Positions 32,458-42,852 of a stretch of DNA of 60,078 nucleotides are shown here, in pieces. A program made the position numbers and the translations under genes. The stretch covers positions 1-60,078 of the forward strand of contig ONOL01000008.1 in assembly GCA_900319465.1 (NCBI GenBank), given 5' to 3'. Each line of letters starts with the position of its first letter. Position 1 is the stretch's first letter. Origin of the DNA: an uncultured Eubacteriales bacterium (lineage in GTDB: Bacteria > Bacillota > Clostridia > Oscillospirales > Oscillospiraceae). Below the pieces are notes generated by a model. It had not been told where the DNA came from. It saw only the letters and a list, made by a program, of their open reading frames with translations, and did not search any database.

Positions 32458-33771
32458 ATGTTAAAGGTAGCCAAATTCGGCGGCTCCTCCGTGGCGGGAG
32501 CCGAACAGTTCAGGAAAGTCAAGGCCATCGTGGATGCGGACCCGACAAGGCGGGTCGTGGTCTCCTCTGCCGCCGGCAAACGCGGAGGGGACGACCACAA
32601 GATGACGGATCTCCTTTATCTCTGCCACGCGCATCTGACCTACGGGGTATCCTGCGATGAGATCTGGCATACGATAGAAGAGCGGCTGATCGGCATCCGG
32701 GACGAGCTGGGGCTGAAGCTCCCCATCGAGGAGGAGCTGCGCGCCTACCGCAAACGGCTGACGAAGGAGCTCTCCGTCGACGAGCTGGTGAGCCGGGGCG
32801 AGTATTTCACCTCGAAGCTGCTGGCCGAGTATCTGGGCTTCACCTTCGTGGACGCTGCGGGCTGCGTGTTTTTCGGGATGGACGGCCAGGTAGACCGGGA
32901 AAAGACCTATCCCGCCATCGCCTCCGCGCTGAAGGCCAACGGCAGGATCCTGATCCCCGGCTTTTACGGGCGGCTCCCGACCGGGCGCGTCAAGGTCATG
33001 AGCCGGGGCGGCAGCGACATCTCCGGCGCGCTCGCCGCGGCGGCGGTGGACGCCGACGTGTACGAGAACTGGACGGACGTCTCCGGCATCCTGATGGCGG
33101 ATCCCCGCATCGTCAAGGACCCGAAGCCCATTACCAGCATCACCTTCGGCGAGCTGCGGGAGCTGGCCTTCATGGGCGCCTCGGTGCTGCATGAGGAGTC
33201 GATCCAGCCGGTCAAGGACAAGGGGATCCCCCTCAACATCCGCAACACCAACCGCCCCGAGGATCCCGGCACCATGATCGTCGACAGCATCACCGAGGAG
33301 GAAGAGCAGGAGCGCTTCATCACCGGCATCGCCGGGCGGAAGAACTTCAGCATCCTGACGCTCGTGAAGCACAACATGAAGCTCTCGAGCACGCTGCGAA
33401 ACGCGCTGGAGATCTTCGACCGCTACGGCGTCGCCGTGGAGCACATCACCCTCGGCCTCGACTCCTTCGCGCTGGTGGCCTCCACCGCGGCGCTGGGGGA
33501 CAGCGTGTACGACGTGATCGCCGACCTGCGCAAGACCTGCCGTCCCGACGACGTGCAGCTGCAGGAGGGGATCTCGCTGGTGGCCGCGGTAGGGCGCAAG
33601 ATGTCGTCCCGCCCCGGCGTATCCGGCCGCCTCTTCGCGGCGCTGGGCAAAAACGGCGTCAACATCCGCACCATCGCCCAGGGCGCGGATGAGCTGGCGA
33701 TCATCGTGGGCGTGGAGAACGAGAAATTTGAGACCGCGATCCGCGTCATGTACGACGGATTCGCAGGCTAA
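32458..33771 (+). CDS. lysC: Aspartate kinase
   Basis: A 437-residue enzyme phosphorylating aspartate, the first step to lysine, threonine and methionine. KFGGSSVA at residues 4-11, a GRVKVMSRGGSDISGALAAAA nucleotide/substrate region near 180-200, and two C-terminal ACT domains (FSILTLVKHNMKLSSTLRNAL near 300, SSRPGVSGRLFAALGKNGVNIRTIAQG near 385) for end-product control. This is the monofunctional class with an insertion after the KFGGSS loop (GKRGGDDHKMTDLLYLC). ATG at 32458 has AAGGAAAGG before it. Confidence 0.94.
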   Translation: MLKVAKFGGSSVAGAEQFRKVKAIVDADPTRRVVVSSAAGKRGGDDHKMTDLLYLCHAHLTYGVSCDEIWHTIEERLIGIRDELGLKLPIEEELRAYRKRLTKELSVDELVSRGEYFTSKLLAEYLGFTFVDAAGCVFFGMDGQVDREKTYPAIASALKANGRILIPGFYGRLPTGRVKVMSRGGSDISGALAAAAVDADVYENWTDVSGILMADPRIVKDPKPITSITFGELRELAFMGASVLHEESIQPVKDKGIPLNIRNTNRPEDPGTMIVDSITEEEEQERFITGIAGRKNFSILTLVKHNMKLSSTLRNALEIFDRYGVAVEHITLGLDSFALVASTAALGDSVYDVIADLRKTCRPDDVQLQEGISLVAAVGRKMSSRPGVSGRLFAALGKNGVNIRTIAQGADELAIIVGVENEKFETAIRVMYDGFAG

Positions 33772-33789
33772 CATCAAAAGAAGCTTGCT

Positions 33790-33911
33790 CCGCTCCGTTT
33801 CCGCGGTTTCCGAAGGAGCTGCGGAAACAACAGCTTGCGGAGAGACGAACAGACCCCTCAGTCATCCGCCTTGCGTGAGACGGCGGATGCCAGCTCCCCT
33901 TACAGGGGAGC
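33790..33911. repeat. Composite intergenic repeat with three hairpins
   Basis: The lysC-asd gap holds three inverted repeats in a row: GTTTCCGC (33797-33804)/GCGGAAAC (33821-33828), CATCCGCC (33863-33870)/GGCGGATG (33882-33889) and GCTCCCCT (33893-33900)/AGGGGAGC (33904-33911). The last is shared with the hom-lysC gap. The phrase CCTCAGTCATCCGCC followed by CTCCCCT arms resembles dispersed palindromic repeats common in gut Clostridia genomes. A non-coding mobile-repeat remnant is likely. Confidence 0.65.
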
Positions 33912-33932
33912 CCATATGGAAAGGAGATCAAA

Positions 33933-34937
33933 ATGAAAAAGGTCAATATTGCGATCCTGGGCGCCACGGGCGCCGTCGGCTGTGAAATGCGCAAGGTGCT
34001 CGAGGAGTACAACATTCCCGTCGGCGAACTGAGACTGCTCGCGAGCGCCAGAAGCGCCGGGACCAAGGTGCCCTTCCAGGGGCGCGAGGTCGCCATTCAG
34101 GAGACCACCGAGGACAGCTTCGAGGGCATGGACTTCGTTCTCGGCGCGGTGGAGGGCGAGATGTCCCGCCGCTTTGCCCCGGCCATCAAGAAGAGCGGCG
34201 CCGTATACATCGACAACAGCTCGGCCTTCCGCCTCGAGCCCGACGTACCGCTCGTCGTGCCCGAGATCAACGGCGCGGACGCATTCGAGAATCACGGCAT
34301 CATCGCCAACCCCAACTGCTGCACGATCATCGCGCTGATGGCGGTGGCGGGCATCGCGAAGCTCAGCCCCATCCAGAGCATGGTGGTCTGCACCTACCAG
34401 GCCGTCTCCGGCGCGGGGCAGGCGGGCATCGCGGAGCTGGAGAGCCAGATGGCTTCCCTTGCCGCCGGCGAGAAGCCCGTGGTCAAGACCTTCGCCACCC
34501 AGATCGCCATGAACGTGATCCCCTTCATCGACGCGCCCTACGGCAACGACTACACCAAGGAAGAGATGAAGATGCAGAACGAGGGCCGCCGCATCCTGCA
34601 CGCGCCCGAGCTCAAGGTCAACTGCACCTGCGTGCGCGTGCCCGTCATGCGCTCCCACTCCATCGCCGTGACGCTGCGCACCGAGCGCAAGGTCAGCGTT
34701 GAGGAGGCCAAGGCCGCGGTGGCCGCCTACCCCGGCGTGCGGCTCATCGAGGACTACGAGGGACGCTGCTATCCCACGCCGCTGGACACCTCCGACCAGG
34801 ATCTCGTGTGGGTCGGCCGTATCCGCGACGATCTGACCGACGACAAGGGGCTGACGCTCTGGTGCTGCGGCGACCAGATCCGCAAGGGCGCGGCCAGCAA
34901 CGCCGTGCAGATCCTGATGAGCATGATCCAGGATTGA
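33933..34937 (+). CDS. asd: Aspartate-semialdehyde dehydrogenase
   Basis: A 334-residue enzyme making aspartate semialdehyde from aspartyl phosphate. NADP motif GATGAVGCEMRKVLE at 9-23, DNSSAFRLEPDVPLVVPEIN near 91-110, the catalytic Cys in NPNCCTIIALM near 128 and the QAVSGAGQAG loop near 152. GGAAAGGAG precedes the ATG. It completes lysC-asd-hom for homoserine. Whether it is transcribed from the hom promoter or has its own start within the repeat region upstream is unclear. Confidence 0.95.
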   Translation: MKKVNIAILGATGAVGCEMRKVLEEYNIPVGELRLLASARSAGTKVPFQGREVAIQETTEDSFEGMDFVLGAVEGEMSRRFAPAIKKSGAVYIDNSSAFRLEPDVPLVVPEINGADAFENHGIIANPNCCTIIALMAVAGIAKLSPIQSMVVCTYQAVSGAGQAGIAELESQMASLAAGEKPVVKTFATQIAMNVIPFIDAPYGNDYTKEEMKMQNEGRRILHAPELKVNCTCVRVPVMRSHSIAVTLRTERKVSVEEAKAAVAAYPGVRLIEDYEGRCYPTPLDTSDQDLVWVGRIRDDLTDDKGLTLWCCGDQIRKGAASNAVQILMSMIQD

Positions 34938-34957
34938 CAAGGATCGGAGTCCGTACC

Positions 34958-35001
34958 AAAGGGGCTGTGGAAAAACACGGTTTTTTCACAGCCCCTTTTC
35001 T
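34958..35001 (+). terminator. Terminator of asd
   Basis: GGGGCTGTGGAAAAA and TTTTTTCACAGCCCC pair around an ACACGG loop, followed by TTTTCTTTTT. Confidence 0.9.
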
Positions 35002-35057
35002 TTTTGGCATTTCTATGGTAGAATCCTTTGCACACAACTGTTTTGAGGAACGCCCCC

Positions 35058-36944
35058 ATGGAAAACAACAAGATCCCAAAAGAATACAAGCGGCAGCTGA
35101 TCCGGCGCTTTCTGAAGGGCAGCAAGGCGCTGTTTGTGCTGAGCATGGTCTGCGCCGCGCTCTCGGCGCTGGCGGACCTGCTCTCGCCCCAGATCATTCG
35201 CGTCGCGGTGGACAACGTGCTGGGCGGCAAGGACGCGCAGCTTCCCGCCTTCGTCCTGCGCGCCATCGAGCGCGCGGGCGGTTTTTCCTATCTGGCGGAG
35301 CATATCTGGATCATGGTGCTCGCGCTGCTCGCGGTTGCGCTGCTGAAGGCGGTCTCCGTCTTCGGCTACAACGTTTCCAAGACCAAGGCCGCCGAGACAC
35401 TGGTCAAGACCATGCGGGACAGCCTTTTTTCCCACATCGAGCGCCTGCCCTTCGCCTGGCACATGAAGCACCACACCGGCGACATCATCCAGCGCTGCAC
35501 CTCGGACATCGACACGATGAAGAACTTTGTGGCCGAGCAGATGACCAACATCATCCGCATCGTGATCCTGCTGGCTCTGTCGCTGGGCTTCATGCTCTCC
35601 ATGAGCTGGAAGCTGACGCTGATCGCCGTGCTGCCCGTGCCCTACATCATCGTGCGCTCCTTCCATTTCTACCGCAAGATCGGCGAAGCCTTCCTCAAGG
35701 CCGACGAAAACGAGGGCATCCTCTCCTCCATGGCGCAGGAGAACCTGACCGGCGTGCGGGTCGTGCGCGCCTTCGGGGCCGAGCGCAGCGAGCGGGACCG
35801 CTTCTTTCGGCAGAACGAGTATTACACCGGCCTCTGGATGAAGCTCGCCCAGCCGCTGGCCCAGTTCTGGAGCGTGAGCGACGTGCTCTCCGGTGTGCAG
35901 ATCCTGCTCATGGTCGTGTTCGGCTCGGTCTACTGCATCCGGGGGGAGATGCTCCCCGGCGCCTACATCGCTTTCCTGTCCTACGGCGCGATGATGACCT
36001 GGCCTGTGCGCATGCTCGGCCGCATGATCTCGGAGATGAGCAAGGCGGGCGTGTCGGTGGACCGCATCGCCTATATCATGCGCTGCGAGGAGGAGCAGGA
36101 GAAGGGCTTGGCCCTGCGTCCCGCCATGGACGGGGATATTCGCTTCGAGCACGTGAGCTTTGCCTACGACGGCGGTCCGGAGATCCTGCGCGACGTCAGC
36201 TTTACCATGAAAGCCGGCACGACGCTCGGCATCCTCGGCGGCACCGGCAGCGGCAAATCCACGATGATGCTGCTGCTCGACAAGCTCTATGAGCTTCCCG
36301 AGGGTTGCGGGAGCATCCTCGTCGGCGGCACCGATATCCGCGACATCGAGACCGCGTGGCTGCGGCAGAATATCGGCATGGTCCTGCAGGAGCCCTATCT
36401 CTTCTCCCGTACCCTGCGGGAAAACATCGCCATCACGAACGAGCAGATGCCCATGGAGGCGATCCGGGAGGCCGCCCGCGCCGCCTGCCTCGACGAGACG
36501 ATCGAGGGCTTTTCCAAGGGCTACGACACCTTTGTGGGCGAGCGGGGCGTGACGCTCTCCGGCGGGCAGAAGCAGCGGGCCGCGATTGCCCGGATGCTGA
36601 CGCAGAACACGCCCATCATGATTTTTGACGATTCGCTCTCCGCCGTCGACACCGAGACGGACGCGAAGATCCGCGCCGCGCTGGAGCGCCGCTTCGGTTC
36701 GGCGAGCATTCTCCTCATCTCTCACCGCATCACCACGCTCTCCAAGGCCGATCAGATCCTCGTGCTCGACAAGGGGCGCATCGTGGAACAGGGGAGCCAC
36801 GAGGAGCTTCGCCGCGGCGGCGGGATCTACCAGCAGATCTGCGATATTCAATCGTCCTCGGCGGAAGAAGAGGGGGCGCCAGAAGAAGCCGTCTCCACGC
36901 CGCTCCCGCAGGAGCGCTCTTCCTCTCAAACACGAAGCCTCTGA
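35058..36944 (+). CDS. ABC exporter subunit with degenerate ATP site (TM287/BmrC-like half)
   Basis: A 628-residue half-transporter: six TM helices in about residues 20-320, then an ATPase domain with Walker A GILGGTGSGKS near 400, Q-loop MVLQEPYLFS, signature LSGGQKQR near 505 and Walker B IMIFDDSLSAVD, where the catalytic Glu is Asp. In heterodimeric type IV exporters one subunit carries exactly this change. Its partner is the next gene, 26 bases downstream. GAGGAA precedes the ATG at 35058. Probably a multidrug or lipid exporter; substrate unknown. Confidence 0.92.
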   Translation: MENNKIPKEYKRQLIRRFLKGSKALFVLSMVCAALSALADLLSPQIIRVAVDNVLGGKDAQLPAFVLRAIERAGGFSYLAEHIWIMVLALLAVALLKAVSVFGYNVSKTKAAETLVKTMRDSLFSHIERLPFAWHMKHHTGDIIQRCTSDIDTMKNFVAEQMTNIIRIVILLALSLGFMLSMSWKLTLIAVLPVPYIIVRSFHFYRKIGEAFLKADENEGILSSMAQENLTGVRVVRAFGAERSERDRFFRQNEYYTGLWMKLAQPLAQFWSVSDVLSGVQILLMVVFGSVYCIRGEMLPGAYIAFLSYGAMMTWPVRMLGRMISEMSKAGVSVDRIAYIMRCEEEQEKGLALRPAMDGDIRFEHVSFAYDGGPEILRDVSFTMKAGTTLGILGGTGSGKSTMMLLLDKLYELPEGCGSILVGGTDIRDIETAWLRQNIGMVLQEPYLFSRTLRENIAITNEQMPMEAIREAARAACLDETIEGFSKGYDTFVGERGVTLSGGQKQRAAIARMLTQNTPIMIFDDSLSAVDTETDAKIRAALERRFGSASILLISHRITTLSKADQILVLDKGRIVEQGSHEELRRGGGIYQQICDIQSSSAEEEGAPEEAVSTPLPQERSSSQTRSL

Positions 36945-36970
36945 CACCGGGCTTCGTAAGGTGCTTTGAT

Positions 36971-38785
36971 ATGAACAAGAAAAACGATTCCCGGATCCCA
37001 AAGCTGCCCTTTTTCGGCATCGGCAAGGTCCTGCCGTATCTGAAAAAGTATAAAAAGGTCATGGCCGTCATGATCCTCGGCGGCGCTGTGGGCAGCGTTT
37101 ACGACGTCGTCATCCCCGTATTCCAGCGCTACGCCCTCGACCACTTCATCACGCCGGGCACGCTGGAGGGGCTGCCGCTCTACATTGTCCTCTATTTCGC
37201 CGCGATCGTGCTCGCGGCGCTGGCCAACTACGCCGCCGCCCTCATGGGCACGAGGATCGAGGTGAGCGTGGACAAGGATCTGCGAAACGAGGCCTTCGCC
37301 CATATGCAGACCCTGAGCTTCTCCTATTTCAACCAGAACAGCGTGGGCTACATCCACTCCCGCGTCATGTCCGATACCGGGCGCATCGGCCAGCTCGTGA
37401 GCTGGACGGTGCTGGGCAGCATCTGGCAGCTCGGCTACGTGATCGGCGCGGTGGTGGTCATGTTCGCCATCAACGCCCGCCTTGCGCTGCTGGTGGTGGC
37501 GGTGCTGCCGCTGGCCGTGCTGTTCTACGCGATTTTCCAGGGCAGGCTCACCCGCGTCAACCGCGAGATCCGGGAGCTCAACTCCCAGATCACCGGGGAT
37601 TTCAACGAGGGCATCACCGGCGCGCGCACGGTCAAGACGCTGGTTATCGAGAACACGATGGCGCGCGCCTTCGTCTCCGACACGGCGCAGATGCGCCGCA
37701 AGGCCGTGCAGGGCGCGCGGCTGCGCGGCTTCTTTGCCGTGACGATGAACTTGGCCTCCTCGCTCGCGCTCGCGCTGGTGCTCTGGAAGGGCGGCTATAT
37801 CGCCAGGACCCAGATCGGTACCTTCTCGCTGTTCATGTCCTACGCGCAGGGCATGATGGAACCGGTGCGCTGGATCGTGGACGCGATCTCCGACCTCATT
37901 ACGACCCAGGTCAACATCGAGCGCCTGACCCGCCTGCTCGAGACCGAGCCGGACGTGAAGGATTCCGACGAGGTCACGGCAATCTACGGCGACAGCTTCG
38001 AGCCCAAAAAGGAAAACTGGGAGGAGCTGCACGGCGACATCGCGTTCGAGGACGTGAGCTTCCGCTACCCCGACGGGGATGAGACGATCCTCGAGCACTT
38101 CAACCTCAAGATCCCCTTCGGCACCAACGTGGCCATCGTGGGGGAGACCGGCGCGGGCAAATCGACGCTGGCCAACCTCATCTGCCGCTTCTACGAGCCG
38201 ACAGCGGGCCGTGTGCTGATCGACGGGCGGGACGCGCGCGAGCGCTCCCAGCTCTGGCTGCACGCCGCGATCGGCTACGTGCTGCAGACGCCGCATCTGT
38301 TCTCCGGCTCCGTACGCGACAACCTGCTCTACGGCAAGCCCGACGCGACGGACGCGGACATCGACCGCGCGCTCGCGCTTGTGAGCGCGAAGAGCGTGAT
38401 CGAGAAGCTCGAAAAGGGGCTGGATACCGACGTGGGCGAGGGGGGCGACATGCTCTCCACCGGTGAAAAGCAGCTTCTGAGCTTTGCGCGCGCGATCCTT
38501 GCCGAGCCGAAGATCCTCGTGCTGGACGAGGCCACCGCCTCCGTGGACACGATCACCGAGCAGAAGATCCAGGCCGCCATCGACACGATCATCCGCGGCC
38601 GCACCTCCATCGTCATCGCCCACCGGCTCTCCACCGTGAAAAACGCCGACGTGATCCTGGTCGTGCGGGACGGCAAGATCGTCGAGCAGGGACGGCACGA
38701 GGAGCTCATGCGCCTGCGCGGCCACTACTACCGGCTTTACACCCGCCAGTATGAGGACGAGGCGACAAGCGCGCTGCTGGCATAA
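36971..38785 (+). CDS. ABC exporter subunit with active ATPase (TM288/BmrD-like half)
   Basis: A 604-residue half-transporter: six TM helices within about 25-310 and an ATPase domain with Walker A GETGAGKST near 395, Q-loop YVLQTPHLFS, Walker B ILVLDEATASVD with the normal Glu, and H-loop IVIAHRLS. Its signature is LSTGEKQ rather than LSGGQ. Paired with the Asp Walker B of the preceding subunit this makes one degenerate and one active composite site, the hallmark of heterodimeric exporters. The C-terminus RLRGHYYRLYTRQYEDEA is typical. Confidence 0.92.
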   Translation: MNKKNDSRIPKLPFFGIGKVLPYLKKYKKVMAVMILGGAVGSVYDVVIPVFQRYALDHFITPGTLEGLPLYIVLYFAAIVLAALANYAAALMGTRIEVSVDKDLRNEAFAHMQTLSFSYFNQNSVGYIHSRVMSDTGRIGQLVSWTVLGSIWQLGYVIGAVVVMFAINARLALLVVAVLPLAVLFYAIFQGRLTRVNREIRELNSQITGDFNEGITGARTVKTLVIENTMARAFVSDTAQMRRKAVQGARLRGFFAVTMNLASSLALALVLWKGGYIARTQIGTFSLFMSYAQGMMEPVRWIVDAISDLITTQVNIERLTRLLETEPDVKDSDEVTAIYGDSFEPKKENWEELHGDIAFEDVSFRYPDGDETILEHFNLKIPFGTNVAIVGETGAGKSTLANLICRFYEPTAGRVLIDGRDARERSQLWLHAAIGYVLQTPHLFSGSVRDNLLYGKPDATDADIDRALALVSAKSVIEKLEKGLDTDVGEGGDMLSTGEKQLLSFARAILAEPKILVLDEATASVDTITEQKIQAAIDTIIRGRTSIVIAHRLSTVKNADVILVVRDGKIVEQGRHEELMRLRGHYYRLYTRQYEDEATSALLA

Positions 38786-38798
38786 CAAGAAGGATGAA

Positions 38799-38846
38799 GG
38801 AAGAATAACGGCGCCCGCCGGAGGCGGACGCCGTTATTCTTCCTTG
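38799..38846. terminator. Bidirectional terminator overlapping tadA end
   Basis: GGAAGAATAACGGCG and CGCCGTTATTCTTCC form a stem of about 14 bp with an inner CCGCC/GGCGG helix, followed by TTGTTTT. It covers the last codons of the convergent tadA gene. Confidence 0.85.
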
Positions 38847-39301
38847 TTTTGCTCCTGCCGTCTGCTTTGGAAAAACGCTTGCATCAAGGCGGCGCTCTCC
38901 GCGGCAAGGACACGGGGATAGACCCTCGGGTGGTGGCCGTACCGCTCCATAAACAGGTCGATCACGCTGCCGCAGGAACCGGAGACTGCCTCGCGCGCGC
39001 CGTAGACGACGACGGGGACGCGGCTGTTGATGATGGCCCCGGCGCACATCGGGCAGGGCTCGAGCGTGACAAAAATCGTGCAGCCCTCGAGCCGCCAGTC
39101 GCCGAGCGCCGCGCAGGCCTGCCGGATGGCTTCGATCTCGGCGTGGGCGGTGGCGTCATGCGCCTCCTGCCGCCGGTTGCGGCCGCGGCCGAGGATGCTC
39201 CCGTCCGGCCCGACGACGACGCAGCCCACGGGCACCTCGCCCGCGCCGGCGGCCTCTTCCGCGAGAGACAGCGCCTCGCGCATATAGGGTTCAAAGTCCA
39301 T
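38834..39301 (-). CDS. tadA: tRNA-specific adenosine deaminase
   Basis: A 155-residue zinc deaminase that turns the wobble adenosine of tRNA-Arg(ACG) into inosine. The HAEIEAIRQA motif (about residues 52-61) and the PCPMCAGAI motif (about 82-90) are intact, with VPVGCVVVG and NRRQEAHDATAHAE in the right order. Length fits TadA. The last residues overlap the terminator hairpin. No RBS is obvious beyond GGGGAA before the ATG, and no other gene shares its transcript. Confidence 0.93.
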   Translation of the reverse strand: MDFEPYMREALSLAEEAAGAGEVPVGCVVVGPDGSILGRGRNRRQEAHDATAHAEIEAIRQACAALGDWRLEGCTIFVTLEPCPMCAGAIINSRVPVVVYGAREAVSGSCGSVIDLFMERYGHHPRVYPRVLAAESAALMQAFFQSRRQEQNKEE

Positions 39302-39344
39302 AGATGTTCCCCTTTCGCAGCGCCGACCCCTGGTCGGCGAAATG

Positions 39345-39440
39345 CAAAATCGAGGCCCGGCGAAGCGGGCCCGATTTTGAAAGGAAGAAGGAGCCTGAGG
39401 ATAGGAAGCTTCCCCGGCTCTTTACGGAAACCGGGGAAGC
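39345..39440. terminator. Two hairpins between pta and tadA
   Basis: GCTTCCCCGG (39408-39417)/CCGGGGAAGC (39431-39440) lies 25 bases after the pta stop on the minus strand and is the likely pta terminator, with a weak U-tract. A second long stem, CAAAATCG (39345-39352)/CGATTTTG (39372-39379) with inner GGCCCG/CGGGCC, follows and may back it up. Confidence 0.55.
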
Positions 39441-39465
39441 GGAAGGGATCAGGTTTCTTCTGCCG

Positions 39466-40473
39466 TCAGGCCAGCGCCGCGGTGATGATGGACATCTGGT
39501 AGACCTCTTCGGCGTCGCAGCCGCGGCTGAGGTCGTTGATCGGCGCGTTCAGACCCTGCAGGATGGGGCCGTACGCGGCGTAGCCGCCGAGACGCTGGGC
39601 GATCTTGTAGCCGATGTTGCCGGACTGGATCTCCGGGAAGATGAAGGTGTTGGCATAGCCGGCGACCTTGCTGCCGGGGAACTTGAGCTGGCCGACGACG
39701 GGGGAAACAGCGGCGTCGAACTGCATCTCGCCGTCGATGTTCAGCTCGGGCGCGGCCTCCTTGGCGATCGCGGTGGCGTTGCGCACGAGATCGACGTTCG
39801 CGCCCTTGCCGGAGCCCTTGGTGGAGTAGCTCAGCATGGCGACCTTCGGATCCATGCCGAAGACCTTGGCGGTGTGCGCGGTGGCGACGGCGACCTCAGC
39901 AAGCTGCTGGGCGGCGGAGAGGACGACGTTGCCCTCCTTGTCGAGGCGGTCCTGGTAGTCGATGTTGATGGCGCAGTCGCCCATGCAGAGCATGTCCGCG
40001 CCCTCTTTGACCAGAATAAAGCAGGAGGAAACGAGGTTTGCGCCCTTCTTCGTCTTGACGAGCTGCAGCGCGGGACGCACGGTGTCGGCCGTGGAGTAGG
40101 TCGCGCCGCCGAGCAGCGCGTCGGCCACGCCCATCTTCACGAGCATGGTGCCGAAGTAGTTGCCCTTCTGCAGCGCGGCGCGGCAGTCCTCCGCGCTCAT
40201 CTTGCCCTTGCGCAGGGCGACCATGGTGTCGACCATCTCGTCCATCTTGTCATAGGTCAGAGGATCGAGGATCTCCAGCCCGTCGATGTCGAAGCCGCCC
40301 TTGGCGGCCGCGGCCTTGACCTCGTCCACGTTGCCGACCAGCACGGGCGTGAGGAAGCCTTCCTTCTTCAGACGGGCGGCGGCGGAGAGGATGCGGGCGT
40401 CGGGGCCTTCGGTAAAGACGATCTTGCGGGGATTGGCCTTCAGGATCTCGATCAGATTTTCAAACATTTTCAA
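39466..40473 (-). CDS. pta: Phosphate acetyltransferase
   Basis: A 335-residue enzyme interconverting acetyl-CoA and acetyl phosphate, short class I form without the N-terminal regulatory DRTGG part. Diagnostic stretches are KIVFTEGPDARILSAA near 17-32, DALLGGATYSTADTVRPALQLV near 120-140, FGMDPKVAMLSYSTKGSGKG near 205, DAAVSPVVGQLKFPGSKVAGYANTFIFPE near 240 and NIGYKIAQRLGGYAAYGPILQGL near 290. AcK is not adjacent. GGAGGG precedes the ATG. Central to acetate formation in fermenting Clostridia. Confidence 0.95.
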   Translation of the reverse strand: MKMFENLIEILKANPRKIVFTEGPDARILSAAARLKKEGFLTPVLVGNVDEVKAAAAKGGFDIDGLEILDPLTYDKMDEMVDTMVALRKGKMSAEDCRAALQKGNYFGTMLVKMGVADALLGGATYSTADTVRPALQLVKTKKGANLVSSCFILVKEGADMLCMGDCAINIDYQDRLDKEGNVVLSAAQQLAEVAVATAHTAKVFGMDPKVAMLSYSTKGSGKGANVDLVRNATAIAKEAAPELNIDGEMQFDAAVSPVVGQLKFPGSKVAGYANTFIFPEIQSGNIGYKIAQRLGGYAAYGPILQGLNAPINDLSRGCDAEEVYQMSIITAALA

Positions 40474-40580
40474 AACCCTCCAAATCGTATTATGATCTCT
40501 GTTTTCCCAGATGTTGTGTCCAACAGCTATACTCTAACACTACTCGCCGCATTTTTCAAGGACAAGCGCAGGATTTCTTC

Positions 40581-40609
40581 TTTACAAAAGCAAAAATGCT
40601 CTGTATAAT
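40581..40609 (+). promoter_or_regulatory. Promoter of the XRE-lepA operon
   Basis: TTTACA (40581-40586) and TATAAT (40604-40609) are 17 bases apart. Transcription from about 40616 excludes in-frame starts upstream and supports the regulator ATG at 40653. Confidence 0.85.
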
Positions 40610-40652
40610 ACAGCCTGTTATCACGATCGAATGGGGAGAAGAAGCGATCACC

Positions 40653-40963
40653 ATGGACAGAAGCTTTGCGGAAACCCTGCTGGCCCTGCGTCAGGGCCGC
40701 AATCTGAGCCAGCGTGCGGCGGCGGCGGATCTGGGGATCAGCCAGCCCCTGCTGAGCCATTATGAGAAGGGCACCCGGGAACCGGGGCTGCATTTCGTCT
40801 GCCGCGCCTGCGACTATTACGGGGTCACGGCGGACTACCTGCTGGGCCGGGCCTCCCATCCCGGAGACGTGAGCCTGCGCGAGTCCCGCGCCTTTCTGGC
40901 GGGGCTGCGCGGCGCGCTGGACCGGGCGGAGGCGGCGCTCAACAGCATCGAGGGGGAAAAACC

Positions 40964-40967
<4 letters not shown>
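40653..40967 (+). CDS. XRE-family transcriptional regulator
   Basis: A 104-residue DNA-binding protein: helix-turn-helix at about residues 6-62 ([40 protein letters not shown], then [11 protein letters not shown]), the common SinR/XRE layout, and a short helical C-terminus of about 40 residues. GGGGAGAAG precedes the ATG. Its stop overlaps the start of lepA by 4 bases (ATGA), an unusual partner, suggesting coupled translation. Target genes unknown. Confidence 0.9.
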
Positions 40968-42769
<1,802 letters not shown>

Positions 42770-42778
42770 ACGCCGCCC

Positions 42779-42807
42779 TTGACAGGGCGGAGCGAGAAGG
42801 ATATACT
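42779..42807 (+). promoter_or_regulatory. Promoter of the small lipoprotein gene
   Basis: Perfect TTGACA (42779-42784) and TATACT (42802-42807) are 17 bases apart, 45 bases before the ATG at 42853, just after the lepA stop. Confidence 0.88.
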
Positions 42808-42852
42808 TGGCATAGCATTTCCCCAAATATTGAATAAAGTGAGGACAAACGG

